DNA of 64,000 nt from Shewanella denitrificans OS217 (GCF_000013765.1 NC_007954.1:3844001-3908000); one strand, 5' to 3'; shown: positions 1 through 7,688, counted from the stretch's first letter. Translations and numbers: made by a program. Notes: generated from the letters alone by a model not told the origin.

Positions 1-313
1 TGAAGTAATCGCGGATCCCCATGAACTCGAGCTCTTCTGGATCAGCCACCCGGTATAAATCGAAGTGAAACACCTCAATGCCGGGTAATTCATAAGGCTC
101 AACAAGGGTGTAAGTGGGACTTTTAACTGCGCCATTATGGCCTAAGGCTTGGATAATACCGCGGCTCAAGGTGGTTTTTCCTGCCCCAAGCTCACCGGTC
201 AAGTATAAGGTAAATGGCGGCTGGAGTCCTGCAGCAATCGCTCGCCCCATAGCTACGCTAGCTTGTTCATCCGGTAGATCTTTTATCAGCACAGTCATTT
301 TGCTTAGGCTCAT
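1..313 (-). CDS. tsaE: TsaE, tRNA t6A biosynthesis ATPase (partial, 3' end outside window)
   Basis: ATPase of the TsaB-TsaD-TsaE complex that makes N6-threonylcarbamoyladenosine at position 37 of ANN-decoding tRNAs; cytoplasmic. About 104 N-terminal residues are visible. They include the Walker A loop GELGAGKTT, the SPTYTLV switch-like motif and the HFDLYR and ADPEELEFMGI segments typical of YjeE/TsaE. The start is ATG at 313 (MSLSKMTV); an in-frame ATG at 298 is the alternative. The gene runs off the left edge, so the C-terminus and upstream partners (often nnrD) cannot be judged. Identification is firm from the motifs. Confidence 0.95.
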   Translation of the reverse strand, partial: MSLSKMTVLIKDLPDEQASVAMGRAIAAGLQPPFTLYLTGELGAGKTTLSRGIIQALGHNGAVKSPTYTLVEPYELPGIEVFHFDLYRVADPEELEFMGIRDYF

Positions 314-442
314 TACCACTAAAAACTAAAGTGGCTAAATATACCAGAAACCTACGCCTAAAACCCACAGCTACACGCGGATATTTACCCGATAGCTTCT
401 TCAAACCATTCAAAGACCCAAAGATGCCAATAAACTTATACT

Positions 443-898
443 TTATAGATCTTCAAGTCGGTTAACATTGTGCACCAATTGCTTTTGTTGCTTGCGCTCA
501 ACTTCCACTAAATTCATTAATGCCCCGCGGATTTCCTCTGTTGCCGCCATATTGACCCCCTGCTCGAGTAACTTAATCAAACGATCTTCTAGGTCTAAGT
601 GTATTTCGAGGATATCTTCATCATTGGCATTGGCGGCTAAATGTTGTGTTTGACAGCGTTGAGTAAAATCTTCAAACACTATGCCATCGTACCAGGTATC
701 CAAGATATGGCTGGGTGCTGCTGCTATGTAACGCATTAACGCATCATGAACTTGCTGCTGTTGTTGCTGTAAATAATTCAACATCATCTTGCCCCTAGTC
801 CCATCAAGATGCTGACTAAGCCTACGATAGAGAGCCTTCATTTCCAATCTGCTGGCCGCTACCAACGCCAGTAAATCTCTTAGCTGTTGAATACGCAT
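443..898 (-). CDS. Hypothetical helical protein, 151 aa
   Basis: Not recognised. The frame is open back to 970, but the ATG at 898 is preceded at ideal distance by GAGGAG, so the protein probably begins MRIQQLRDLL. It looks all-helical, with an acidic and glutamine-rich middle (a run of Q near residue 50) and no membrane segment or signal peptide. The length, helical content and paired E/H residues recall four-helix ferritin-like folds, but I see no convincing di-iron motif, so that is speculation. It is a single gene between tsaE and a membrane protein gene on the other strand. Confidence 0.7.
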   Translation of the reverse strand: MRIQQLRDLLALVAASRLEMKALYRRLSQHLDGTRGKMMLNYLQQQQQQVHDALMRYIAAAPSHILDTWYDGIVFEDFTQRCQTQHLAANANDEDILEIHLDLEDRLIKLLEQGVNMAATEEIRGALMNLVEVERKQQKQLVHNVNRLEDL

Positions 899-1118
899 GC
901 TGAACTCCTCAAATTTTCGGCTGATAAATAGTTTATTCAGCCTCAGTAATCCGTTTCTGACTTCCATCAAGCATAGTATTGATTCTTAGGAGCGAAGTTT
1001 ACGTGATGCTGTTCACGCTTAGCTTATTTTAAATATCAGAAACCTTCACAAGCACGAATTATCGACAATTATCATATTAAACAAATTAACCATGGACAAT
1101 AACACTGCTAAAATACAT

Positions 1119-1132
1119 CATTGTCGACAATG
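1119..1132. promoter_or_regulatory. Perfect 14-bp palindrome upstream of membrane protein gene
   Basis: CATTGTCGACAATG is a perfect palindrome 21 bp before the start codon at 1154. A related half (TTATCGACAATTATC) lies about 60 bp further upstream. Position and symmetry suggest an operator for a dimeric regulator. The regulator is unknown. Confidence 0.35.
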
Positions 1133-1153
1133 TGAGTACGGAGGGATATTTTA

Positions 1154-1876
1154 ATGACTATGGAACACTATTTTATATTTGGATTAATTAACACGTTTTT
1201 TGTGTTTATCAGCTTATTTGGCATATTTTCACAATGGCAACGCATCAAGCACAGGCAACTCAAAAACGAGGCGCATCCATGCGCCTTATTATCCCAGAAT
1301 CAATTCAGTGTCAGTTTTTTAGCCTACTTATCCTTTTTTGTTTACGGTTACAGTATCAGCCCATTCAATCACTACCTGGTTTGGCCAAGGCTTATCGCTG
1401 CTGTCATCGTGCTGGCTATCTTGTATGAAATTTGGCGCGACAGGAAAAGTCGGCTTGCAACAAGCTGCTTCATAGTGGCACTCATATTATTGATTATGGC
1501 AAACGTAGGCTTATTGGTAGGTGATAGCTATACGGATGAAAGCAAGTTTATCTCCACTGGGCTAGTGCTCGCGGTCAGCCTTTTTTTGGCTCAAGGATAC
1601 CTGCATCAAATCTTAGTTATCATACGTGCTGGCAGCACAGGTGCGGTTGAGCTCAAGATGAGCCAATTCATTTTGATGATGGATATATCGACGATAGCCT
1701 TTGCATTCAGCATGGGGATCGAGCTTGGCTGGCCGTTACTCACACTAGCCTGCACCAGTGCAATCACTAAACTCATCATAATGTACCTATTTCGCTGGGT
1801 TAGGGTCAGCAAAAAAGCACAACAACGGCGGCTCAAGATGGTTGCGGCTGGCTGTTTAAATCATAAAACTGGCTAG
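1154..1876 (+). CDS. Polytopic inner-membrane protein of unknown function, 240 aa
   Basis: Not recognised. The sequence has about seven hydrophobic segments (roughly residues 5-25, 50-70, 78-95, 103-123, 133-153, 172-190 and 193-213). The loop and tail residues are positively charged (RVSKKAQQRRLK near the C-terminus), consistent with an inner-membrane protein. The spacing recalls PQ-loop/SWEET-like proteins, but no PQ motif is seen. The ATG at 1154 has a GGAGGG ribosome binding site. The gene is monocistronic, and its 3' end abuts the tRNA region, which reads in the opposite direction. A palindrome just upstream may regulate it. Confidence 0.75.
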   Translation: MTMEHYFIFGLINTFFVFISLFGIFSQWQRIKHRQLKNEAHPCALLSQNQFSVSFLAYLSFFVYGYSISPFNHYLVWPRLIAAVIVLAILYEIWRDRKSRLATSCFIVALILLIMANVGLLVGDSYTDESKFISTGLVLAVSLFLAQGYLHQILVIIRAGSTGAVELKMSQFILMMDISTIAFAFSMGIELGWPLLTLACTSAITKLIIMYLFRWVRVSKKAQQRRLKMVAAGCLNHKTG

Positions 1877-1943
1877 GAATATCGGCCCACTCAACAAACT
1901 CAACTGAGAAAATGTCGCATACCTGAGCTGAATTTGAACTTTG

Positions 1944-2290
1944 GGAGCGACCTGCACTTGTAAAGAGTGGTTCGGACTAAAGTATAGGTTTGTCACTTGG
2001 TAGGGTATAAAAAAGGGGGGATACATAAGATTGCAGCAACCTGCTCTTGTAAAGAGCGGTTCGAATCTATGACGCTGTTATCACTTCTAGCTTGGCAAAA
2101 AAGAGGTATCGACTATTTCAACAAACTCAACTGAGCTAATGATTTTTAACAGAGGAGATTAACAAGAGATTGGAGTGATCTGCTCTTGTAAAGAGTGGTT
2201 CGAACCGATGAGCTAATGATTTTTAACAGAGGAGATTAGTAAGAGATTGGAGCGACCAGCTCTTGTAAAGAGTGGTTCGAACCGATGACA
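1944..2290 (-). pseudogene. Cluster of four decayed tRNA-Gly-like fragments
   Basis: Read on the minus strand, four units start near 1944, 2031, 2170 and 2247. Each carries a 3' tRNA half: a GGTTCGAACC-type T-arm followed by an extra CTCTTTACAAGAG hairpin and a mostly kept GTCGCTCCA acceptor end. The 5' halves are missing or broken; the unit at 2031-2140 still has AGCTCAGTTG. None can fold as a complete cloverleaf. The units at 2170 and 2247 share long near-identical flanks, which suggests recent tandem duplication. They lie 3' of the intact genes and would be transcribed with them. Confidence 0.7.
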
Positions 2291-2312
2291 TGAATTTCAC
2301 ATCATTAAAATT

Positions 2313-2388
2313 TGGAGCGACATATCGGGTTCGAACCGATGACCTATACCTTGGCAAGGTATCGCTCTACCAACTGAGCTAATGTCGC
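2313..2388 (-). tRNA. tRNA-Gly(GCC), copy 3 (distal)
   Basis: A complete 76-nt tRNA with encoded CCA. The acceptor GCGACAT pairs with ATGTCGC, the D-arm is GCTC/GAGC, the anticodon stem ATACC/GGTAT encloses loop TTGCCAA (anticodon GCC), and the T-arm is ATCGG-TTCGAAC-CCGAT. The discriminator base is U73, as expected for bacterial tRNA-Gly. It is identical to the two upstream copies. Confidence 0.95.
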
Positions 2389-2411
2389 ATATCTGAACTT
2401 ACTTTGAACTT

Positions 2412-2510
2412 TTGGAGCGACCTGCTCTTATAAAGAGCGGTTCGAACCTATGACGCTGTTATCACTTCTAGCTTGGTAAGTTATCGCTCTACCAACCTGA
2501 ACTAATTTCA
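2412..2510 (-). pseudogene. Decayed tRNA-Gly copy with aberrant 3' half
   Basis: Minus-strand tRNA relic related to the better-preserved unit at 2730-2827. The 5' half is damaged in the D-arm (AGTTCAGGTTGG instead of AGCTCAGTTGG). The anticodon region reads ACTTACCAAGC, followed by the GTGATAACAGCGTCAT spacer and the CTCTTTATAAGAG hairpin seen in its siblings. The acceptor cannot pair fully. Probably transcribed with the locus but not a working tRNA. Confidence 0.65.
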
Positions 2511-2522
2511 CATCACTAAAAT

Positions 2523-2638
2523 TTGGAGCGACCATCCCTAATAAAGAGTGGTTCGAACCGATGACCTATACCTTGGAAAAAAAGAGGGTATCGGCACTTA
2601 TAATCAACTCAACTGAGCTAATTATCGCTTTCAAAACT
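2523..2638 (-). pseudogene. Decayed tRNA-Gly copy (unit a)
   Basis: The D-arm AGCTCAGTTG and a T-arm GGTTCGAACC survive. The anticodon arm is replaced by a CCGATACCCTC...CCAAGGTATAGG segment in which the GCC anticodon is lost. A nearly identical unit lies at 2842-2957 as part of a larger duplication. Confidence 0.65.
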
Positions 2639-2714
2639 TGGAGCGACATATCGGGTTCGAACCGATGACCTATACCTTGGCAAGGTATCGCTCTACCAAC
2701 TGAGCTAATGTCGC
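2639..2714 (-). tRNA. tRNA-Gly(GCC), copy 2
   Basis: A complete 76-nt minus-strand tRNA with encoded CCA and anticodon GCC. Sequence and folding are identical to the copies at 2313 and 2958. It is separated from its neighbours by decayed copies. Confidence 0.95.
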
Positions 2715-2729
2715 ATAAAACTTGTTATT

Positions 2730-2827
2730 TGGAGCGACCATCCCTAATAAAGAGTGGTTCGAACCCATGACGCTGTTATCACTTCTAGCTTGGCAAGTTA
2801 TCGCTCTACCAACTGAGCTAATGTCGC
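2730..2827 (-). pseudogene. 98-nt tRNA-Gly-like relic with intact 5' half
   Basis: The first 30 nt match the working tRNA exactly (GCGACATTAGCTCAG..., D-arm intact), and the anticodon triplet GCC is still readable (ACTTGCCAAGC). The 3' anticodon strand no longer pairs. A GAAGTGATAACAGCG insertion and an extra ACTCTTTATTAGGGATG stretch push the length to 98 nt, and only five acceptor pairs remain. It is the best preserved of the decayed units. A functional non-tRNA role cannot be excluded. Confidence 0.65.
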
Positions 2828-2841
2828 ATAAAACTTGTTAT

Positions 2842-2957
2842 TTGGAGCGACCATCCCTAATAAAGAGTGGTTCGAACCGATGACCTATACCTTGGAAAGA
2901 AAGAGGGTATCGGCACTTATAATCAACTCAACTGAGCTAATTAACGCTTTCAAAACT
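2842..2957 (-). pseudogene. Decayed tRNA-Gly copy (unit b)
   Basis: Near-identical sibling of the relic at 2523-2638. D-arm and T-loop are kept, and the anticodon arm is replaced by a CCGATACCCTC stretch, with no GCC anticodon. It sits directly downstream of the first intact tRNA. Confidence 0.65.
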
Positions 2958-3033
2958 TGGAGCGACATATCGGGTTCGAACCGATGACCTATACCTTGGC
3001 AAGGTATCGCTCTACCAACTGAGCTAATGTCGC
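2958..3033 (-). tRNA. tRNA-Gly(GCC), copy 1 (promoter-proximal)
   Basis: A complete 76-nt tRNA with encoded CCA, anticodon GCC and U73, identical to copies 2 and 3. It is the first gene after the stable-RNA promoter at 3114-3141, so the locus is probably one left-going transcript processed into three tRNAs. Confidence 0.95.
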
Positions 3034-3113
3034 ATTTCAAATTTTAAATCAAATTTTAAAAACTTCAGCTTTCTGCTGTTCAGCGTTGCCACTGTGCAGA
3101 AAGTTGAGGCCGC

Positions 3114-3141
3114 ATTATAGGTAATATTTACTTTGCTGCAA
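3114..3141 (-). promoter_or_regulatory. Stable-RNA promoter for tRNA-Gly locus
   Basis: On the minus strand, TTGCAG (3136-3141), a 16-bp spacer and a perfect TATAAT (3114-3119) are followed by GCGGCC. A GC-rich discriminator is the hallmark of stringently controlled rRNA/tRNA promoters. The predicted leader before the first tRNA is about 70 nt. Confidence 0.8.
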
Positions 3142-3171
3142 CCCCTAATTTTAAAAAAAATGTCTGATTGA

Positions 3172-3717
3172 TTAAATTTTAAATACTTCTTTACGATAAA
3201 ACTGCAATTCGGCGATAGATTCTTGGATATCTTGCAATGCTTGATGAGTGCCCTGCTTGGTAAAACCCTTCATGGTTTCTGGTGACCAACGCTTAACTAG
3301 CTCCTTAATCGTGCTAACGTCCACATTGCGATAATGGAAGTATTCTTCAAGCTCGAGCATGTATTTGTTCAAGAAACGTCTGTCCTGACCAATACTGTTG
3401 CCACACATAGGTGATGCGCCTTTAGGCACATACTGCGCTAAAAATTTAATGGTTTGCTCAATTGCATCGGCTTCAGTAAATTGACTTGCTTTTACTCTAT
3501 CAATTAAGCCTGACTGACCATGGTGCTTTTGATTCCAATCATCCATTTTCGCTAAGGTTTCATCGCTTTGATGAATGGCTATCACTGGGCCTTGGGCCAA
3601 AATATTAAGTTCAGAATCCGTCACTAAAGTGGCAATTTCTATGACAACATCCACCTCAGGCTCTAAGCCTGTCATTTCAAGATCAATCCAAATCAGATTA
3701 TTTGCATCTGCTGTCAT
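3172..3717 (-). CDS. orn: Oligoribonuclease
   Basis: A 3'-5' exoribonuclease that degrades 2-5 nt RNA and pGpG to mononucleotides; cytoplasmic dimer of the DEDDh family. The DEDDh residues are visible as D12 and E14 (WIDLEMTG), D112 (IGQDRRF), H158 (GTHQALQDI) and D163. The length of 181 aa is normal for Orn. It is divergent from rsgA with about 108 bp between starts, the same orn-rsgA arrangement as in Escherichia coli. No oddities. Confidence 0.98.
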
Positions 3718-3825
3718 AAGTCCGCCTTTATATGTCTATGCCTAAATTCAGGCTTTTTTACCAAAGAGGGTGTATCATACTGTTTTTTTGAAGCACAAAA
3801 AAACCTATTTGATGAAGATTAGCCT

Positions 3826-4887
3826 GTGAGTAAAAAGAAACCCCTAAGCCAAGGCCAACTGCGGCGCATGCGTGATAATCAAAGCAAGCGACTTAAGCGC
3901 AGCCACACTCAAGATACCACCAATGAGTTGCAAGACAATTTATTGGGGCCCGAGCAAGCTGGCGTGGTTATTTCACGCTTTGGACAACATGCCGATATTG
4001 AGACTCAAGATGGTGCAACTGCGCGCTGCAACATTCGCCGCGCCGTCACCAGTTTAGTCACAGGTGACAAGGTTATCGTACGCCTTGCCACCGAGCAGCA
4101 TTCAAGCTCAGGCATTGGCGGCATTGTTATCGCCGTGCATCCGCGAACCTCTTCGCTGACTCGTCCAGATCTTTACGATGGCGTTAAAATTATCGCGTCA
4201 AACATAGACCAGATTTTAATTGTCTCGTCCGTGTTGCCAAGCTTTACCACTCAAATAATCGACCGCTACTTGGTTGCCTGTGAAGATACCGATATTCCCG
4301 CGGTGATCATCTTAAATAAAACCGACTTGCTTACCGATGAAAACCGCCCTGAAATCGAAGCCGCGTTAGCTAGGTACAGAGCCATTGGCTATCCGGTGTA
4401 TTTAATCAGTAGCCATACAGGCGAAGGCGTCGATGACATAAAAGATTTACTCAAAGATAAAGTCAGCGTATTCGCAGGGCAATCTGGTGTGGGAAAATCA
4501 TCGCTTATCAATGCCCTCATGCCAGATGCCGAGCTAATAGTGGGTGATGTATCGGGAAATTCAGGTCTAGGTCAACATACTACGACTACCGCCAAATTAT
4601 TGCATTTCCAAAGTGGCGGCGATTTGATTGATTCCCCAGGTGTGCGAGAATTTGCCCTGTGGCATTTACCTGCGCCCCGGGTTGGCTGGTGTTTTGTGGA
4701 GTTTCGCGATTTTATAGGTACCTGTAAGTTCCGTGATTGTAAACACGGTGATGACCCAGGTTGCGCCCTGCAAGAAGCCCTCGCCGCGGGTAAAATCACC
4801 CAAGACAGATTCGATAATTACCATAAAATCATTGCCAGTCTAGACGAGCAAAGGCATGCGAGACATTTTCGCAATGCCGACGAATAA
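3826..4887 (+). CDS. rsgA: Ribosome small-subunit biogenesis GTPase RsgA
   Basis: Circularly permuted GTPase that checks late 30S maturation. It has an N-terminal OB domain, then G4 NKTD (164-167), G1 GQSGVGKSS (218-226), G3 DSPG (269-272) and a C-terminal zinc site (C300, C305, H307, C313). The start is GTG at 3826. It gives the basic N-terminus MSKKKPLSQGQLRRMRDNQ, which matches the family. psd begins 32 bp downstream on the same strand, so the two are probably co-transcribed, as in many gammaproteobacteria. The length of 353 aa is normal. Confidence 0.98.
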   Translation: MSKKKPLSQGQLRRMRDNQSKRLKRSHTQDTTNELQDNLLGPEQAGVVISRFGQHADIETQDGATARCNIRRAVTSLVTGDKVIVRLATEQHSSSGIGGIVIAVHPRTSSLTRPDLYDGVKIIASNIDQILIVSSVLPSFTTQIIDRYLVACEDTDIPAVIILNKTDLLTDENRPEIEAALARYRAIGYPVYLISSHTGEGVDDIKDLLKDKVSVFAGQSGVGKSSLINALMPDAELIVGDVSGNSGLGQHTTTTAKLLHFQSGGDLIDSPGVREFALWHLPAPRVGWCFVEFRDFIGTCKFRDCKHGDDPGCALQEALAAGKITQDRFDNYHKIIASLDEQRHARHFRNADE

Positions 4888-4919
4888 CCTCAATTTAAAA
4901 GATAAAAAAGGGAAACCAA

Positions 4920-5789
4920 TTGGACTCAGTAAAAATTGCATTGCAATACATAATGCCAAAACACTTAGTGTCTCGCCTTGTGGGTAAATTTGCCGCTGCC
5001 AAAGCAGGCGCCCTAACCCAAGCCTTTATTAACTGGTTTATCAAGCAATATAAAGTTGATATGTCAGAAGCGGCACAGAGCGATCCTAAAGCCTATGCTA
5101 GTTTTAATGATTTTTTCACCCGCGCCTTAAAAGATGGCATTCGGCCACTTTGCCAAGAAGACGGCATCATGGTGCATCCCGTTGATGGCGCGGTAAGTCA
5201 ACGCGGCCCCATTGAAGCAGGTCAAATCGTGCAGGCTAAAGGTCATCATTATTCATCGGTTGCGCTATTAGGCGGCGATGAAAAAGATGCCGCCCGTTTC
5301 GACAACGGCGACTTCGCCACTATCTACTTAGCACCTAAAGATTATCATAGGATCCATATGCCAATCACTGGCACCCTGTCTAAGATGATTTATGTCCCAG
5401 GTGAGCTATTTTCGGTTAACCCATTAACGGCGCAAAATGTGCCAGGGTTGTTTGCCCGTAACGAGCGCGTGGTGGCGATTTTTGAAACCCAAGTCGGCCC
5501 ACTTGCCATGGTGCTGGTTGGTGCAACCATAGTTGCCAGCATAGAAACTGTGTGGGCTGGCACTGTGACGCCGCCTGCGGGTAAGCAAGTCTTTACTTGG
5601 GAATACCCAACAACAGGTAGCGATGCCCTAACCTTAGAAAAAGGCGCCGAAATGGGCCGCTTCAAACTGGGTAGCACAGTGGTGATGTTATTCGCCCAAG
5701 ATGCAATCGACACATTCGCCGCTGGCGTTGACCCAGGCGAGACCACTCGCATGGGCCAAAAATTTGCCAATCTAAATAAAAGTAAGTAG
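4920..5789 (+). CDS. psd: Phosphatidylserine decarboxylase proenzyme
   Basis: Inner-membrane pyruvoyl enzyme that converts phosphatidylserine to phosphatidylethanolamine. Self-cleavage at the LGST motif between G251 and S252 creates the beta and alpha chains, and the pyruvoyl group forms from S252. The protein starts with TTG at 4920 after a GGGAAA-like ribosome site. This start aligns the N-terminus (SVKIALQYIMPK) with the family, and no in-frame ATG lies nearer. At 289 aa it is of ordinary length for a short (type I) Psd. It sits in an operon with rsgA. Confidence 0.97.
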   Translation: MDSVKIALQYIMPKHLVSRLVGKFAAAKAGALTQAFINWFIKQYKVDMSEAAQSDPKAYASFNDFFTRALKDGIRPLCQEDGIMVHPVDGAVSQRGPIEAGQIVQAKGHHYSSVALLGGDEKDAARFDNGDFATIYLAPKDYHRIHMPITGTLSKMIYVPGELFSVNPLTAQNVPGLFARNERVVAIFETQVGPLAMVLVGATIVASIETVWAGTVTPPAGKQVFTWEYPTTGSDALTLEKGAEMGRFKLGSTVVMLFAQDAIDTFAAGVDPGETTRMGQKFANLNKSK

Positions 5790-5810
5790 AGGCTAACTAA
5801 ACTGTTAACA

Positions 5811-5832
5811 CCCCACAGCTGCAGCTGTGGGG
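5811..5832. terminator. Perfect 22-bp palindrome after psd, possible terminator
   Basis: CCCCACAGCTGCAGCTGTGGGG is perfectly self-complementary and lies 22 bp after psd. It lacks a good U-run (GATTTGC follows), so it may be a weak terminator, an mRNA-stabilising hairpin or a protein-binding site. Confidence 0.4.
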
Positions 5833-5952
5833 GATTTGCATCCTCATGTTAACTCCCGCTGAAAATCCGATAATTAATACTTTGGCTTTTGTTTGCCAGT
5901 ACTAAGCGCTTCATTTAGGATAACTCTACGCCCTCCTCATCTGAATTTTATT

Positions 5953-6675
5953 ATGCTGATATTCGCCCATCGTGGTGCCAGTGGTTATGCTCCTGAAAAC
6001 ACCTTAGCTGCTTTTGATAAGGCCCTCGCCCTTAATGCTGAAGCCATAGAGCTCGATGTGCACAATGTTGAAGGGGAATTGATGGTATTTCACGACCGCC
6101 AATTGGCAGGTAAAAGTAATGGCAGGGGATTAATACATCAGCAAACCTTAGAGAATTTAAGCAAACTGAGCGTGCAAGGCGAACCAATCCCGAGTCTGTG
6201 GCAAGTGCTAACCCTTGTAGCGGCCCGTTGTATAGTCAATATTGAGCTTAAAGGGATTGGCTGCGTCGCGCCTTTTATTGCCATGTATGCCAAGGCCATC
6301 GAGGAGCTTAATTTCAAGCCAGAACAACTGCTAACTTCTTCTTTTAATCATCTGTATCTTGCCCAAGTCAAACACACCCTGCCTCAGTGTCACGTTGCCC
6401 CGCTACTTGCTGGCATTCCGCTCAATTTAGCCCAAGTCGGCACTGAACTTAATGCCTATTCCATCAACCTCGACATCGGCTTTATCAATCAAGCCTTAAT
6501 CACCGATGCCCACGCCAGAGGACTTAAGGTGTACGTTTATACCGTCGATGATGGCGATGATATTCGCGCACTCAAGCACTTAAACGTCGATGGTATCTTC
6601 AGCAATTACCCCGATAAGGCAAAACTTGCGCTAACGCAAAATCCAAAGACAAATTACCGCCACTGGTTTGAATAA
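5953..6675 (+). CDS. Glycerophosphodiester phosphodiesterase
   Basis: Hydrolyses glycerophosphodiesters to glycerol-3-phosphate and an alcohol; a cytosolic UgpQ-like TIM barrel. Hallmarks are HRGASGYAPENTLAAF near the N-terminus (catalytic His and Arg), ELDVH (metal-binding E and D), a second His in VFHDRQLAGK and EIELKG-like NIELKGIG. The ATG at 5953 is chosen because it places the HRG motif at residues 6-8, as in relatives. The frame extends upstream only to TTG codons. There is no signal peptide, so it is cytoplasmic. Length 240 aa. Confidence 0.92.
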   Translation: MLIFAHRGASGYAPENTLAAFDKALALNAEAIELDVHNVEGELMVFHDRQLAGKSNGRGLIHQQTLENLSKLSVQGEPIPSLWQVLTLVAARCIVNIELKGIGCVAPFIAMYAKAIEELNFKPEQLLTSSFNHLYLAQVKHTLPQCHVAPLLAGIPLNLAQVGTELNAYSINLDIGFINQALITDAHARGLKVYVYTVDDGDDIRALKHLNVDGIFSNYPDKAKLALTQNPKTNYRHWFE

Positions 6676-6750
6676 CTCGCCTTGGCTAAGGCAATTGAAG
6701 CTTACAGAAACCAGCGCTAATTTATGTTCATAAGGCTTAACTAACGTTGC

Positions 6751-7086
6751 TTAAGCATGGTTATTACGCTGAGCCCAGGCGCCAATGGCGATAAAGGTAG
6801 CCAGGATAACCAATCCCAACCATTGACTGGGTATCGACTTTAGCTGCCCTGCTAACAATGGGCTCAGTGCCACAATCGCCACACCATAGCCAAAGGCATT
6901 AACCAAGATAAACACTAAGGTACGCACCACAAAGCCCGCCCCCGCAAGGGAGCTTCTCAACAGGCGATTGATTCTGGTGCCTAAAATCACAATCAAACAA
7001 GCCACAATCGCTACTGCGATATCATTCATATAAGGATATAAAAATCGCCCAAATTGGCTTAATAGCCTGATCACACTGTCAAACAT
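6751..7086 (-). CDS. DUF3392-like inner-membrane protein, 111 aa
   Basis: Small protein with three hydrophobic spans (about residues 20-40, 50-70 and 85-105), a basic loop (RINRLLRSS) and a conserved-looking N-terminus (LSQFGRFLYPYMNDIA). Length and pattern fit the DUF3392 family of Vibrio, Shewanella and relatives, whose function is unknown. The family call is from memory of the pattern. A clear ribosome site (GAGAGGAAACAG) precedes the ATG. It is convergent with the glycerophosphodiesterase gene. Confidence 0.75.
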   Translation of the reverse strand: MFDSVIRLLSQFGRFLYPYMNDIAVAIVACLIVILGTRINRLLRSSLAGAGFVVRTLVFILVNAFGYGVAIVALSPLLAGQLKSIPSQWLGLVILATFIAIGAWAQRNNHA

Positions 7087-7172
7087 ACTGCTGTTTCCTC
7101 TCTTTCTTATTCAAACGAATACTAATAACCGCTTTATGACAAAAAGTCGCGTTTTCTATTCAAAAAGTTATT

Positions 7173-7191
7173 AGCAATGATAACCGTTTTC
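7173..7191 (+). promoter_or_regulatory. Possible Fur box upstream of bfd
   Basis: AGCAATGATAACCGTTTTC matches the 19-bp Fur consensus at about 13 positions. It lies 83 bp before the bfd start, and a second AT-rich TTATCATT patch is nearby. Iron repression of bfd is usual, which supports the call. It remains a by-eye match. Confidence 0.5.
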
Positions 7192-7273
7192 ATTTAGAAT
7201 GCCATTACTGTCAATAAACGCTTATTTAAAATCCGTTTATTATCATTTGTTAACCTATGTTTGAGGACCTTAT

Positions 7274-7465
7274 ATGTTCGTTTGCCTTTGCCATGCGATA
7301 ACCGATACTCAGATCAAACAAGCCGTTGGTCAGGGTGACAGTTCATTGGCCGATGTAAAAAAGCGTCTAGGTGTAGCCGATCAATGCGGAAAGTGCGCCC
7401 GTATGGCGACGCAAATCATCCAAAACCAAGTTGCAATCGAGCCTAATTTCTACGAAGTCGCTTAA
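7274..7465 (+). CDS. bfd: Bacterioferritin-associated ferredoxin
   Basis: Small [2Fe-2S] protein that passes electrons to bacterioferritin to release stored iron. The four cluster cysteines are C4, C6, C38 and C41 in the Bfd pattern CxC...CxxC, and the length of 63 aa is typical. A GAGGA ribosome site precedes the ATG. No bfr gene is adjacent. A Fur-box-like sequence upstream agrees with induction under iron starvation. Confidence 0.95.
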   Translation: MFVCLCHAITDTQIKQAVGQGDSSLADVKKRLGVADQCGKCARMATQIIQNQVAIEPNFYEVA

Positions 7466-7632
7466 GGTTTTACCAAGCAGCATCACGCTATCGCATTCGT
7501 TTAAATGTTTCCGAGCTTCATCGTCAAACACTCCCTTATATCATTGACTAACGTCGCTTTGTCGGGCGTTGAGTTCATTAGCTTCTTTGCTTAACTTCAT
7601 TCCTACGTGTCATGAACTCAAATTTTCCCCAT

Positions 7633-7661
7633 AAAAAATGCTGCCATACGGCAGCATTTTT
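7633..7661. terminator. Bidirectional terminator between bfd and parC
   Basis: A stem of AAATGCTGCC and GGCAGCATTT with loop ATAC is flanked by an A-run on the left and a T-run on the right. It can therefore stop transcripts from bfd on the plus strand and from parC on the minus strand. Confidence 0.85.
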
Positions 7662-7688
7662 ATTGTTCAGCAGAGATCAAAACAAACC

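Larger units (their letters stand above)
2521..2714. repeat. 194-bp duplication, copy 1 (pseudo-tRNA plus tRNA-Gly)
   Basis: This block, a decayed tRNA followed by an intact tRNA-Gly, recurs at 2840-3033 with an offset of 319 bp and only a few differences. It shows that the array grows by tandem duplication of mixed intact/decayed units. Confidence 0.85.
2840..3033. repeat. 194-bp duplication, copy 2 (pseudo-tRNA plus tRNA-Gly)
   Basis: Promoter-proximal copy of the block at 2521-2714. It differs at a few positions (for example GAAAG versus AAAAA in the broken anticodon arm, and TTAAC versus TTATC before the tRNA). Confidence 0.85.

Noticed and set aside
1154..1876. Membrane protein as PQ-loop/SWEET sugar transporter
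   Set aside because: Seven hydrophobic spans fit, but neither PQ-loop motif is present, so it is left as unknown.
2313..3033. CRISPR array in the 1.9-3.1 kb repeats
   Set aside because: Repeats are tRNA-derived, of unequal length and spacing, and no cas genes are near.
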